DNA from: Streptomyces sp. SAI-135
Lineage (GTDB): Bacteria; Actinomycetota; Actinomycetes; Streptomycetales; Streptomycetaceae
Reading direction: 5' to 3'
NCBI RefSeq assembly: GCF_029893805.1
Contig: NZ_JARXYP010000002.1
Coordinates: 2,108,001-2,172,000, forward strand
Length of the DNA stretch: 64,000 bases
The first letter of the stretch is position 1, and each line of letters begins with the position of its first letter. The position numbers and the translations under genes were made by a program. Of the stretch, positions 24,975-33,279 are shown in pieces. Under the pieces are notes generated by a model. The model had not been told where the DNA came from. It was given only the letters and a program-made list of their open reading frames with translations, and made no database searches.

Positions 24975-25724
24975 GTGACCTCCTTCGCCCCGGACTCGAT
25001 CGTCCTGAACCGCAAGCTGCCGCTCTGGTACCAGGTGTCGCAGTCCCTGCGCGCCTCGATACTCGGCCGCTCCCCCCAGGACCCGCTCCGCCTGCCCACC
25101 GAGGAACAGCTCGCCGGGCACTACGGCGTGAGCGTGCTGACCATGCGGCAGGCGCTGAAGGAGCTGGAGGACGAGGGGCTGATCACCCGTCACCGCCGCC
25201 GGGGCACCTTCATCGAACCGGACGCGAGAAGGGGCAGCCCGGTCCGGCTGCTGGGCTCGGTGGACGCGATCGTGGCCCAGCAGTCCGGTATGACGACCGA
25301 GCTGCTGGAGCACGGCAAGTCACCGGTGCCGTCCGAACTCACCGAGCACTTCCCCGAGTTGGACGAGGTGACGGCGTACCACCGGCTGCGCAGCGACGAG
25401 CGGACGGGCGAGCCGACCAACCACGCCCGCAACTACGTCCGCCCCGAACTGGCCGCTCTCATCGACCCGTCCGACTTGTTGCGCTGGCCGATGACGAAGG
25501 TGCTGCGGGACGTCGTGGGGGCGGACATCAGCCGCATCACGGACACGGTGGAGGCGCGTCTCGCGGACCCCGAGACGGCCCGGCTGCTCCAAGTCCCGCT
25601 GCTGAGCCCGATCCTGCACTACACGGGTCTGGCGTACGACACACAGGGCCGGGTGCTGGACGCGGCGGTGATCCACTACCGGGGGGACCGCTTCTCCTTC
25701 ACCGTCACCCTGGACGCCACGTGA
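24975..25724 (+). CDS. GntR/HutC-family regulator with UTRA domain
   Basis: A 249-residue regulator. The N-terminal winged helix (about 18-83) has LRLPTEEQLAGHYGVSVLTMRQALKELEDEGLITRHRRRGTF, classic GntR. The UTRA small-molecule domain follows (about 105-245), with YHRLRSDERTGEP, HARNYVRPELAALI and VIHYRGDRFSFTV. The start is a GTG, 13 bases after AAAGG. It lies 44 bases behind hmgA in the same direction, so it may be co-transcribed and control tyrosine breakdown. HutC members usually sense a metabolite of the pathway beside them; here that is inference. Confidence 0.92.
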   Translation: MTSFAPDSIVLNRKLPLWYQVSQSLRASILGRSPQDPLRLPTEEQLAGHYGVSVLTMRQALKELEDEGLITRHRRRGTFIEPDARRGSPVRLLGSVDAIVAQQSGMTTELLEHGKSPVPSELTEHFPELDEVTAYHRLRSDERTGEPTNHARNYVRPELAALIDPSDLLRWPMTKVLRDVVGADISRITDTVEARLADPETARLLQVPLLSPILHYTGLAYDTQGRVLDAAVIHYRGDRFSFTVTLDAT

Positions 25725-25764
25725 GCCCACCGGCCCCGGCCGCCTGTCGGCGAGAGGTCGTACG

Positions 25765-26919
25765 ATGCCCAGCGTGACGCACGACGACGCTCCGCCGCTG
25801 GCGGACCTCATGCCGTGGTCCGTCGCACCGCCGCGGCTCGGCCGGGGGTGGCCGACGGGCCCCGACGCGGCGTCCCTCAAGGCCCGCTGGGACGCCCTGC
25901 TCAAGGCCGAGGGACCCGACCGGGAAGCCCTGTTCGAGCCCACCCGCGCCCGCACCCTGCGCTCGGCGGTCGGACAGCTGCCGGGGCGCACCGGCGGCAC
26001 GGAGCGGCTCGCGCGCGCTTCCGGCCCCTGTCCGGAGCCGGTACGGGTCCTGCACGCGCCCTTCGACGAGCAGTGGCTGATCCCCGATCACCGGCTGATC
26101 GACGCGGCCCGCCCCGAGCTGTGGCGGGTGGCGGACGCGGACCAGGTGTTCGTGGTGGAGACCCCCGCGGACGGGCCGGGTCCCCGGCTCCTCGCCACCT
26201 CGCTGCTCCCCCTGCTGCGTCCGGGCCGCATCCGCCCGCTGTACCGCCGCCCGGCGGGCACCGAACCGAACCTGGCCCCGGGCCTGCTGGAGCACCTGCG
26301 CACCCGGCTCGGGGTGGCGGCGGAGCCCTTGGACGTCCTCGCCTGGATCCTGGCGGCGGTCCGCCCGGACCTCACCGTGCCGCTCACCGACGACCCCGAC
26401 CTGTGGTCCCGTGGTGTGGAGTCGGGTCACCGGGCCCTGTGGCTGATGCGCCGCGACGGCGACCGTCCGAAGCTGCCCGGCGGCCGCCGCCCGTACGTCC
26501 GCGCACCGCTGCCGTCCCGCCCCCTGATCCTGGACTACGACCGCGACGAGGAGGCCCTGCTCCTCGACGAGGGCCGCGTCTCCCCCGTACCGGCGGCGGC
26601 CTGGGACTTCGAGGCCGGCAGAGTGCGGGTGCTGGAGCAGTGGTTCGCGGCCCGCGCAGCCGAACCGGAGCCGGGCACGCTGTCCGCCATCCGCCCGGCG
26701 ACCTGGCCGCAGACGTGGACGTCGGAACTGCTGGAGCTGATCACCGTGCTGGCCCTGCTCGCCGATCTCCAGCCTCTGGAGGACGAGTTGACGTCACGGA
26801 TCTCGGCGACCGACCTGCGCGAGGCGGGGGTGTTGCCGGTACCGGACTCGTCACGCCGACCGGCGTCGGTCCTGGACGGCCACGAAGAGGGCCCCGAAGG
26901 CCAACTGACGTTGCTGTAG
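25765..26919 (+). CDS. Orphan type ISP restriction-modification C-terminal-like protein
   Basis: A 384-residue protein resembling the C-terminal specificity region of type ISP single-chain restriction-modification enzymes: PEPVRVLHAPFDEQWLIPDHRLIDAARPELWRV, RPLYRRPAGTEPNLAPGLL, and the C-terminal TWTSELLELITVLALLADLQP. No methyltransferase (NPPY), helicase or nuclease motif is present, so it cannot act alone as such an enzyme. In Streptomyces this stand-alone form is chromosomal and common, from memory. It probably binds DNA or has been reused for another task. It lies 40 bases after the GntR gene. The family call rests on recollection of annotated homologues, not on a search. Confidence 0.6.
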   Translation: MPSVTHDDAPPLADLMPWSVAPPRLGRGWPTGPDAASLKARWDALLKAEGPDREALFEPTRARTLRSAVGQLPGRTGGTERLARASGPCPEPVRVLHAPFDEQWLIPDHRLIDAARPELWRVADADQVFVVETPADGPGPRLLATSLLPLLRPGRIRPLYRRPAGTEPNLAPGLLEHLRTRLGVAAEPLDVLAWILAAVRPDLTVPLTDDPDLWSRGVESGHRALWLMRRDGDRPKLPGGRRPYVRAPLPSRPLILDYDRDEEALLLDEGRVSPVPAAAWDFEAGRVRVLEQWFAARAAEPEPGTLSAIRPATWPQTWTSELLELITVLALLADLQPLEDELTSRISATDLREAGVLPVPDSSRRPASVLDGHEEGPEGQLTLL

Positions 26920-27006
26920 CCCGCCCAGGGGCGCGGGGCTGCGTTGAATGTGCGGCTACCGCCGCGCGGGCGCGACCAGCCACAAAACACCCGCACCCGG
27001 CACACA
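26920..27006. repeat. Streptomyces intergenic repeat, copy 1
   Basis: CAGGGGCGCGGGGCTGCG, then GCGCGACCAGCCAC, then CCCGCACCCGGCACACA match the layout of a dispersed Streptomyces intergenic repeat. A second copy is at 54087-54147. This copy has about 27 extra bases in the middle. It lies directly after the stop codon of the type ISP-like gene. Confidence 0.6.
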
Positions 27007-27011
27007 GACAG

Positions 27012-27725
27012 TCACCCCCGCGGCGCGAACCCGTCCAGCACCCGCCCCAGCATCCGTTCGAACACCGCGTCCAGATCGATGGGCCCGGCGTCCTCCGCGA
27101 ACGACGCCGCCAGCCGCGGATACGCCCCCGACGCCACCTGACTCCCCAGATACGCGATCCGCACCGCGTTCTCCTGCTCCTCCGTCCACGGCAGCGATCG
27201 CACCCGCTCGGCCGTGGCCAGCTCGTTGGAGACGTACGTCGTCACGCACCCGTTGAGCATCGCGACCAGCTCGATCTTGGTGCCGTAGGGAGCGTCGAGC
27301 GGGTCGAGGCAGGCGAGGCAGTGCTCCAGGTAGCGCAGGGCGTTGGGGCTGAAGCCGTACACCCCCGACATGAGCCGCGGCATCCAGGGGTGGCGGTGCA
27401 TGAGCTCCTTGGTCCGGCGGGCGTTGCGGAGCATGTCGGCCCGCCAGTCCCCCGTCGGCTCGAACAGCTCGTGCTCGCCGCCGACCGCGTCCACCATCAG
27501 CTCGTACAGGTCCTCCTTACGGGGGACGTAGTTGTACAGCGACATGGTCCCGCAGCCCAGTTCGGCCGCGACGTGGCGCATCGACACCGCGTCCAGCCCC
27601 CCGGCGTCGGCCAGTCGCACGGCGGCCGCCGCGATGTCCGCCCTGGTGAACGCGGGCTTCGGCCCGCGCCCCGTCCGCTCGGGACGGGCCCAGATCACTT
27701 CGGGTACGGCCGCTCGGCCCGCCAT
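27012..27725 (-). CDS. TetR-family repressor of the adjacent ABC exporter
   Basis: A 237-residue TetR repressor. The DNA-binding part (about 25-75) has FTRADIAAAAVRLADAGGLDAVSMRHVAAELGCGTMSLYNYV and PRKEDLYELMVDAV; the C-terminal domain is the long TetR_C_1 type (MLRNARRTKELMHRHPWMPRL), as in regulators of drug efflux. GAGGTGAT is well placed before the ATG. It is divergent from an ABC ATPase/permease pair. Two 17-bp palindromes, one in the gap and one inside the first codons of the ATPase gene, are its likely operators, so a drug-induced exporter is the simplest reading. Confidence 0.93.
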   Translation of the reverse strand: MAGRAAVPEVIWARPERTGRGPKPAFTRADIAAAAVRLADAGGLDAVSMRHVAAELGCGTMSLYNYVPRKEDLYELMVDAVGGEHELFEPTGDWRADMLRNARRTKELMHRHPWMPRLMSGVYGFSPNALRYLEHCLACLDPLDAPYGTKIELVAMLNGCVTTYVSNELATAERVRSLPWTEEQENAVRIAYLGSQVASGAYPRLAASFAEDAGPIDLDAVFERMLGRVLDGFAPRG

Positions 27726-27753
27726 CGGTCATCACCTCGGCCACCATCCTAGT

Positions 27754-27770
27754 TACGTACAGCGTACGTA
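27754..27770. promoter_or_regulatory. TetR operator 1 of ABC exporter
   Basis: TACGTAC-agc-GTACGTA has perfect 7-base arms. It covers the -35 region of the rightward promoter, whose -10 is TATGGT (27777-27782), seven bases before the ATG at 27789. This message would be leaderless. Confidence 0.75.
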
Positions 27771-27788
27771 GTGCGCTATGGTCCTGCC

Positions 27789-28727
27789 ATGACTTCTACG
27801 TACGCTGTACTTAGTGAAGGTCTGGAAAAGCGGTTCGGGGAGGTCCGTGCCCTGCGCGGTCTCGATCTCGTGGTCGCTCCGGGCACGGTCTGCGGCATCC
27901 TCGGACCCAACGGCGCGGGCAAGACGACCGCCGTACGACTGCTGACCACGCTGCTGCGGCCGGACGCCGGCTCCGCGCGGGTGGCGGGGCACGACCTCGT
28001 ACGGGAGCCGGAGGCGGTCCGCCGTGCCATCGCCGTCACCGGGCAGTACGCGTCGGTCGACGGGGACCTCACCGGCCGGCAGAACCTGCGGCTGTTCGCC
28101 CGGCTGCACCGGGTGCGGGGCCCGGCCGAGCGGGCCGCCGAGCTCCTCGACCGCTTCGGGCTGACCGAGGCCGCCGACCGCGCCGCCGCCACCTACTCGG
28201 GCGGCATGCGCCGCCGGCTGGACCTGGCGGCGAGCCTGATCCGCCGCCCCGAGATCCTGTTCCTCGACGAGCCGACGACCGGACTCGACCCGGCCAGCCG
28301 CACCTTCGTGTGGGACGCCGTGCGCGACCTCACGGCGGACGGCACGACCGTGCTGCTCACCACCCAGTACCTGGAGGAGGCCGACCAACTCGCCCACGAC
28401 ATCGCCCTGGTGGACAAGGGGCGGGTCGCGCACACGGGCTCGCCCGCCCAGCTCAAGGCGCTGATCGGGGCGCACGTCGAGATCGTCGTCGCGAACGCGG
28501 ACACCCTGGGCCGGGCGGCCGGAGTGCTCGACCGGCTCACCGGCGGCGAACCGTCGCCGGCCCCCGAGAGGAACGCGGTCGGCGCGATCACCCGGGACAC
28601 CACACTCACCCTGCCCCGGCTGGTGCGCGAACTCGACGCGGCCGGCGTGCCGCTGCTCGACGCGAGCATCCGGCCGCCGACCCTCGACGAGGTCTTCCTG
28701 CGACTCACCAAGGAGCTTGCGACATGA
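27789..28727 (+). CDS. ABC exporter ATPase (DrrA-like)
   Basis: A 312-residue ATPase of the DrrA / multidrug export class. Walker A is GPNGAGKTTAVRLL (about 40), the signature is YSGGMRRRLDLA, Walker B is ILFLDEPTTGLDP, and the switch His is replaced by Gln in TTQYLEEAD, the usual state in DrrA proteins. The C-terminal DUF4162-like tail ends PPTLDEVFLRLT. It probably starts leaderless at the ATG since TATGGT ends seven bases before it. Codons 4-8 lie within operator 2. Its stop overlaps the start of the permease (ATGA). It pairs with the permease as an efflux pump; the drug is unknown. Confidence 0.95.
   Translation: MTSTYAVLSEGLEKRFGEVRALRGLDLVVAPGTVCGILGPNGAGKTTAVRLLTTLLRPDAGSARVAGHDLVREPEAVRRAIAVTGQYASVDGDLTGRQNLRLFARLHRVRGPAERAAELLDRFGLTEAADRAAATYSGGMRRRLDLAASLIRRPEILFLDEPTTGLDPASRTFVWDAVRDLTADGTTVLLTTQYLEEADQLAHDIALVDKGRVAHTGSPAQLKALIGAHVEIVVANADTLGRAAGVLDRLTGGEPSPAPERNAVGAITRDTTLTLPRLVRELDAAGVPLLDASIRPPTLDEVFLRLTKELAT
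27797..27813. promoter_or_regulatory. TetR operator 2, inside the ATPase coding start
   Basis: TACGTAC-gct-GTACTTA is the inverse of operator 1 with one mismatch in the right arm, 43 bases away. It covers codons 3-9 of the ATPase gene, so a bound repressor would sit just downstream of the transcription start. Confidence 0.7.
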
Positions 28728-29506
28728 GCATGCTGGCCTACGACGGCACCGCGATGCTGGGCCGTCAGCTGCGACGGGTCCGGAACAACCCGGGGCTGCT
28801 GGTCCTGACCCAGACCATGCCGATCACCATGCTGCTGTTCTTCGGCTACGTCTTCGGCAGCGCGCTGGCGATGCCGGGTGCGGAGTACCGGACCTTCCTG
28901 GTCCCGGGCCTGCTGGTGGCGACGGCGGCGAACGGGATCATGACGGGGATGTTCCAGGCGGCCCAGGACGTCCACCGCGGTGTGACGGACCGGCTGCGCA
29001 CCCTGCCGATCAGCCGGGCGGCCGTGCCGCTGGGGCAGTCGGTCGCGGACGTGGTGGTCACGGCGGCGGGCATGGTGCCGTTCCTGCTGGTGGGGCTCGC
29101 GGTGGGGTGGCGGATCGAAGGGTCCGCGCTCCGGGCGGTGGGCGCCGTCGCGCTGCTGCTGCTGTTCCGGTTCGCGACCACCTGGATCGGGATCTTCCTC
29201 GGGCTGCTCACCGGCAGCGAGGAGGCCGCGGGTCAGCTGGGCGGGGCGACCTTCGTCCTGCCGCTGCTGTCCAACGCCTACATCCCGACCGAGGGGCTGC
29301 CCGGGTGGCTGCGCACCCTCGCCGAGTGGAACCCCATCAGCGCGGTGACGGCGGCCCTGCGGGAGCTGTTCGGCAACGCCGCCGTACGGGAGGGATCGGC
29401 CTGGCCGGTGGCCCATCCGGTCGCCGGGTCACTGCTGTGGTGTGGGGTGCTGATCGCGGTCTTCACACCGCTCGCCGTACGCAGGTACGCGCACGGCGAG
29501 CGCTGA
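28724..29506 (+). CDS. ABC-2 type exporter permease (DrrB-like)
   Basis: A 260-residue integral membrane protein with six hydrophobic helices, the ABC-2 permease fold. The N-terminal QLRRVRNNPGLLVLTQTMPITMLLFFGYVFG and the later TDRLRTLPISRAAVPLGQ and PLLSNAYIPTEGLPGWLRTLAEWNPIS are typical of DrrB. AAGGAG lies nine bases before the ATG, and the ATGA overlap with the ATPase gene gives translational coupling. Together they form a two-gene efflux pump controlled by the TetR protein. Confidence 0.93.
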   Translation: MSMLAYDGTAMLGRQLRRVRNNPGLLVLTQTMPITMLLFFGYVFGSALAMPGAEYRTFLVPGLLVATAANGIMTGMFQAAQDVHRGVTDRLRTLPISRAAVPLGQSVADVVVTAAGMVPFLLVGLAVGWRIEGSALRAVGAVALLLLFRFATTWIGIFLGLLTGSEEAAGQLGGATFVLPLLSNAYIPTEGLPGWLRTLAEWNPISAVTAALRELFGNAAVREGSAWPVAHPVAGSLLWCGVLIAVFTPLAVRRYAHGER

Positions 29507-29663
29507 ACGCCTCTTGCCGGGAGGGGAGTTCGGGCCCTGCCGGGGCCCGGGCCGACCTCGGAGGCGTGCATGCCAAAGGTAGTGCGTACGAGCTCACCTG
29601 GATCGTGCTGCATGCCGTGGGGATGACGGGCAGGATCGCAGCACGACACCGGGCGGCGAGGGC

Positions 29664-29933
29664 TCAGTGCCCGCCGAACAGCGAACGGCGCAGTCGGCGC
29701 AGGGGCGCGAACAGCGAGACACGGCGAACCCGCGCACCCCTGTCACTGCGCTCCTGCTTCGTGGTGTCACGCGCGGTCAGCTCGCGCATCAGCGACGTCG
29801 CCTCGGCCGCCTCGCGCTGCGGGACGGCAGGTCCCGAGAGCACCGAGAGATGGCGGTCGAGGCGCGAACTGGTCGCGCTGCTCCCGCAGGTGATCGCAGG
29901 GACCCTCGCCCTGCGCACTGTTATCTGTTCCAT
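29664..29933 (-). CDS. Small basic hypothetical protein
   Basis: An 89-residue protein with no known family. It begins MEQITVRRARVPAITCGSS and ends in a strongly basic, amphipathic tail (SLFAPLRRLRRSLFGGH) that could touch membrane or nucleic acid. GGGAG lies five bases before the ATG, which favours a real gene; a longer frame from 29999 was rejected for lack of a ribosome site. Codon use is acceptable though less biased than its neighbours. It lies 126 bases from the anti-sigma 3' end on the same strand and may be read through from the sigma operon. Confidence 0.55.
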   Translation of the reverse strand: MEQITVRRARVPAITCGSSATSSRLDRHLSVLSGPAVPQREAAEATSLMRELTARDTTKQERSDRGARVRRVSLFAPLRRLRRSLFGGH

Positions 29934-30059
29934 GTCACTCCCCACCCGTACGAGTCCACCCGGCCCGGGCAGGGTAACCCTATCGCCCCTGCGGGGCACA
30001 CGTGTATCGGCGTCACAGGATTCACCTTCCCCGCAAGGGTGTTGACGACCCCTCCATGA

Positions 30060-30884
30060 TTACTCTCCGAATCCAACAGATTTCAGGGCGAGTTGGACAA
30101 CCGGCTGGGTAGTGGGCTGAGGTGATCCCCCGTCGGGCTCGACCGTCACAGCCAGTGATGTCGCGGACTTGTCGAGTCCGCTCGCCACCAAGGGCGTGTC
30201 GGCGGCGAAGAGCCCGAGGGAGCGCGGTTGCTCGTCGGGGCGCATGAGCCACAGTTGGCGCACCCGGCCGCTGGGAGGAGGGTCGTATCCGCTCAGGGTG
30301 ACGACCGCGCGCCCCTCGGATGCGGAAGCGATCACTCCGATCGTCCTGCCCTGGGCGTCCTGGCCCCGGGTCGCGAGCGCGTCGGCGGCCTGGAGAACGT
30401 GGGCGATCTCACTGGCCTGGGCCTTCTGCGCGTCCAGTTCGTCCTGGGTCCGGTCGGCCTGGACGGCGAACAGGGAGGCGACGACGAGCGCCGCGGCCGC
30501 GGTGGCCGTCGCGAAAGGCACGAACAGCGGACGCCGCGGGCGCTGCCGGGGCGGCGGCTGGGCGCCCCAGACGTGCGGCGGCAACTGCGACCTGCGCGCG
30601 CGGGCCGGCTCCGGCCGCGCACGGGCCGGCTCGGGCCGCGCGGCGGACTCCTGCGGGGTGGTGCGTACGGCGGCCAGCACCCGGTCGCGCAGCGCGCTCG
30701 GCGGCGGGGCCGCGGCCGACCACGCGAGCCGTACCGCGTCCTCGGACAGCGCGCGCACCTCCGCCGCACAGCTGTCGCAGTCCTTGAGATGCCGCTCGAA
30801 GCGGGCCCGCTCGGCGGGCTCCAGCGCGTCGAGGGCGTACGGGGCCGCGAGGGAGTGCAGATCTTCCCGGCGGAAGAGGCTCAT
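30060..30884 (-). CDS. Zinc anti-sigma factor (RskA-like)
   Basis: A 274-residue single-pass membrane anti-sigma factor. The cytosolic N-terminus carries the zinc anti-sigma motif H-x3-C-x2-C in RHLKDCDSCAAEV (about 33-45). A proline/arginine-rich linker with repeated PEPARARPEPARAR follows, then one membrane helix (FVPFATATAAAALVVASLFAV). The extracellular RskA domain ends with GRVRQLWLMRPDEQPRSLG and a beta-rich region. Its ATG overlaps the sigma factor stop (ATGA), the classic coupled pair. It should hold the sigma factor inactive until an envelope signal triggers proteolysis; the signal is unknown. Confidence 0.93.
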   Translation of the reverse strand: MSLFRREDLHSLAAPYALDALEPAERARFERHLKDCDSCAAEVRALSEDAVRLAWSAAAPPPSALRDRVLAAVRTTPQESAARPEPARARPEPARARRSQLPPHVWGAQPPPRQRPRRPLFVPFATATAAAALVVASLFAVQADRTQDELDAQKAQASEIAHVLQAADALATRGQDAQGRTIGVIASASEGRAVVTLSGYDPPPSGRVRQLWLMRPDEQPRSLGLFAADTPLVASGLDKSATSLAVTVEPDGGSPQPTTQPVVQLALKSVGFGE

Positions 30885-31492
30885 GCCGCACCTCCCAGGC
30901 ACTCGCGCAGGCGGGTCAGTCCGTCACGCATCCGCGTCTTCACCGTCCCCAGCGGCAGACTCAGCCGCTCGGCCACCTCACGGTACGTGTAGCCGTCGTA
31001 GTAGGCGAGGGTGACCGACTGGCGCTGGAGCTCGGTCAGCCGCTCCAGGCACCGGCGCACCCACTCGCGTTCGAGGCCCGCCTCGACCTCCTCGGTCACC
31101 TGGTCGAAGGCGGGGTGGTGGGCCCGGCGCGCCTCGCGCTGCTCGCGTTCACCGGCCGCGCGGGCGCTGCGCACCCGGTCGACGGCACGGCGGTGCGCGA
31201 GGGTGAGGACCCAGGACAGCGCGCTGCCCCGGCGCGGATCGAAGCGCGCGGCGGACCGCCACAGTTCCAGCAGCACCTCCTGCGACACCTCCTCCGACTG
31301 CGCCGGATCACGCACCACCCGCCGTACCAACCCGAACACCGGCCCGGCGACGAGGCCGTAGAGCTCCTCGAACGCCTTCTGGTCCCCACCCGCCACGAGC
31401 ATCAGAAGCTCGTCCGCCTCCAACTCGTCGCCCCCTCCCGCAAAGCCGCACCTGGGCCGTCCCGTCCCACGAGGTATTCGCAACGAACACAC
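30881..31492 (-). CDS. ECF sigma factor (SigK-like)
   Basis: An ECF sigma factor of 200-203 residues. Region 2 (about 30-95) contains AFEELYGLVAGPVFGLVRRVVRDPAQSEEVSQEVLLELW and RGSALSWVLTLAHRRAVDRVR. Region 4 (about 145-200) has LERLTELQRQSVTLAYYDGYTYREVAERLSLPLGTVKTRMRDGL. It resembles SigK of the RskA-controlled group. The start is uncertain: GGAGGT touches the GTG at 31492, so the TTG at 31483 is better spaced. The anti-sigma gene follows with a four-base overlap. Divergent DUF4331 is the first candidate target gene. Confidence 0.93.
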   Translation of the reverse strand: MCSLRIPRGTGRPRCGFAGGGDELEADELLMLVAGGDQKAFEELYGLVAGPVFGLVRRVVRDPAQSEEVSQEVLLELWRSAARFDPRRGSALSWVLTLAHRRAVDRVRSARAAGEREQREARRAHHPAFDQVTEEVEAGLEREWVRRCLERLTELQRQSVTLAYYDGYTYREVAERLSLPLGTVKTRMRDGLTRLRECLGGAA

Positions 31493-31630
31493 CTCCGGAT
31501 GGGGTTACGGATCAGATCGCCGAAAACGCGGGTCGAGCAGCAGAAAAGAAGTTTTGAGATTCGACCAATCCGGCCCGGCCACCACTCCGAATCCCCGAGC
31601 GTCAGGCAAGTTGGACTGAGGACGGACGGC

Positions 31631-33163
31631 ATGACACCTATCTCCAGGAGCGGCTCGGGACGCAGGAGTCTCGCGACCCTCGTATGTGGTGCGCTGGCCG
31701 CCGGAGGGCTCGCAGCCGCCGGTGTGGCCACGCTGGAACCGGGGGCGGCTTCCGCCTCCAGCCACCGGGAGGCCCCGCTGATCTCGGGCGACCCGCAGTA
31801 CGACAACACCGACGTGTACGCGTTCGTCAGCCCCGACAAGCCGGACTCGACGACGATCATCGCCAACTGGATCCCCTTCGAGGACCCGTCGGGCGGCCCG
31901 AACTTCTACCAGTTCGCCGAGGACGCCCAGTACGACATCCACATCGACAACAACGGTGACGGCCAGGGCGAGCTGCTGTACCGCTTCACCTTCAAGACGC
32001 ACATCAAGAACAAGAAGACGTTCCTGTACAACACGGGCGCGGTCGACAGCCTCGACGACCCGGACCTGAACGTCACGCAGACGTACGACATCGAGCTGTT
32101 CCGGCTGAAGAACCAGAAGGTCGAGTACAAGACCAAGGTCGCCGACGACATCCCGGTGGCGCCGTCGAACGTCGGCAAGGCGTCCATGCCGAACTACGAG
32201 AAGCTGCGCGACCAGGCGGTCTACAAGCTTCCCGGTGACGCGACGGCGTTCGCCGGCCAGGCCGACGACCCGTTCTTCCTGGACCTGCGCGTGTTCGACC
32301 TGCTGTACGGCGGCAACCTCAGCGAGGTCGGCAACGACACGCTGAAGGGCTACAACGTCAACTCGATAGCCCTCCAGGTCCCGACGGACATGATCACCGA
32401 GTCCGCGCACCAGCCGGTCGTCGGCATCTGGTCGACGACCCAGCGCAGGAACGCGCAGGGGTACTACTCCCAGGTCTCGCGCCTCGGCAACCCGCTCGTC
32501 AACGAGGTCGTCAACCCGCTGAAGGACAAGGACAAGTTCAACGCGTCCGCGCCCTGGGACGACGCGCAGTTCCTGAAGAACGTCACCAACCCCGAACTGC
32601 CCAAGCTCATCGAGGCGATCTACAAGATCCCGGCCCCGAAGGAGCCCCGCAACGACCTCGTGGACGTGTTCCTGAAGGGTGTGAAGGGGCTGAACCAGCC
32701 GCCCCACGTGCGGCCCGCGGAGGAGCTGCGCCTCAACACGTCCATCAAGCCCACCGATTCTCCGAAGCGGCTCGGTGTGCTTGATGGCGACAACGCCGGG
32801 TTCCCGAACGGGCGTCGACTGACCGACGACGTGATCGACGCGTCGCTCCAGGTCGTCGAGGGCGAGCTGGTCGGGTCGAAGAACGACCTCGGTGACGCCG
32901 TCGACAAGAACGACAAGGACTTCGAGAAGTCGTTCCCGTACGTGGCGCTGCCGACGGAGGGTTCCCGCGGTCCGCTGGCCAAGGGCACGACGTCCGGGAA
33001 CGACGTGCGGAACCAGCTCGGGGACGCGCTGTCCCCCGCCGGGACCTCCGGCTCGGACAACATGACACTGATCGCCGGGTCCGCGGGGGCCGGTGCGGCC
33101 GGGATCGTGCTCATCGGGGCCGCGCTGATGTGGTGGCGCCGGATGCGGCGCCGGGCCTACTGA
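31631..33163 (+). CDS. DUF4331 exported protein
   Basis: A 510-residue secreted protein of the DUF4331 family, function unknown. The signal peptide ends near ASASSHREAPLISGDPQYDNTDVYAFVS; the SSHREAPLI start is the family's hallmark. Strands such as ANWIPFEDPSGGPNFYQFAEDAQYDIHIDNNGDG look like a beta-propeller-like or lectin-like exterior domain. A C-terminal membrane helix (about 484-502) and basic RRMRRRAY tail anchor it to the outside of the cell. It is divergent from the sigma/anti-sigma pair and upstream of the TPR and NicO genes, so an envelope task with them is likely. Confidence 0.9.
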   Translation: MTPISRSGSGRRSLATLVCGALAAGGLAAAGVATLEPGAASASSHREAPLISGDPQYDNTDVYAFVSPDKPDSTTIIANWIPFEDPSGGPNFYQFAEDAQYDIHIDNNGDGQGELLYRFTFKTHIKNKKTFLYNTGAVDSLDDPDLNVTQTYDIELFRLKNQKVEYKTKVADDIPVAPSNVGKASMPNYEKLRDQAVYKLPGDATAFAGQADDPFFLDLRVFDLLYGGNLSEVGNDTLKGYNVNSIALQVPTDMITESAHQPVVGIWSTTQRRNAQGYYSQVSRLGNPLVNEVVNPLKDKDKFNASAPWDDAQFLKNVTNPELPKLIEAIYKIPAPKEPRNDLVDVFLKGVKGLNQPPHVRPAEELRLNTSIKPTDSPKRLGVLDGDNAGFPNGRRLTDDVIDASLQVVEGELVGSKNDLGDAVDKNDKDFEKSFPYVALPTEGSRGPLAKGTTSGNDVRNQLGDALSPAGTSGSDNMTLIAGSAGAGAAGIVLIGAALMWWRRMRRRAY

Positions 33164-33196
33164 GGCCCACCCGCCGCTGAGAACCACCCCCATGGC

Positions 33197-33242
33197 CGGC
33201 GCGGCCTGCACGTACTCATCCCCCACGGTGCAGGCCGCGCCG
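33197..33242 (+). terminator. Long hairpin between DUF4331 and TPR genes
   Basis: A perfect 15-base stem (33197-33211 with 33228-33242) around a 16-base loop, without a U-tract. It should end most transcripts after DUF4331 or act as an RNA-processing or attenuation point within the operon. Confidence 0.75.
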
Positions 33243-33279
33243 CACACACGATCACGAACGACCAGAACCAGGAGAGGGC

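Noticed and set aside
31115..31630. N-terminal extension of DUF4331 across the sigma gene
   Set aside because: It would bury the signal peptide; the ATG at 31631 starts a normal export signal.
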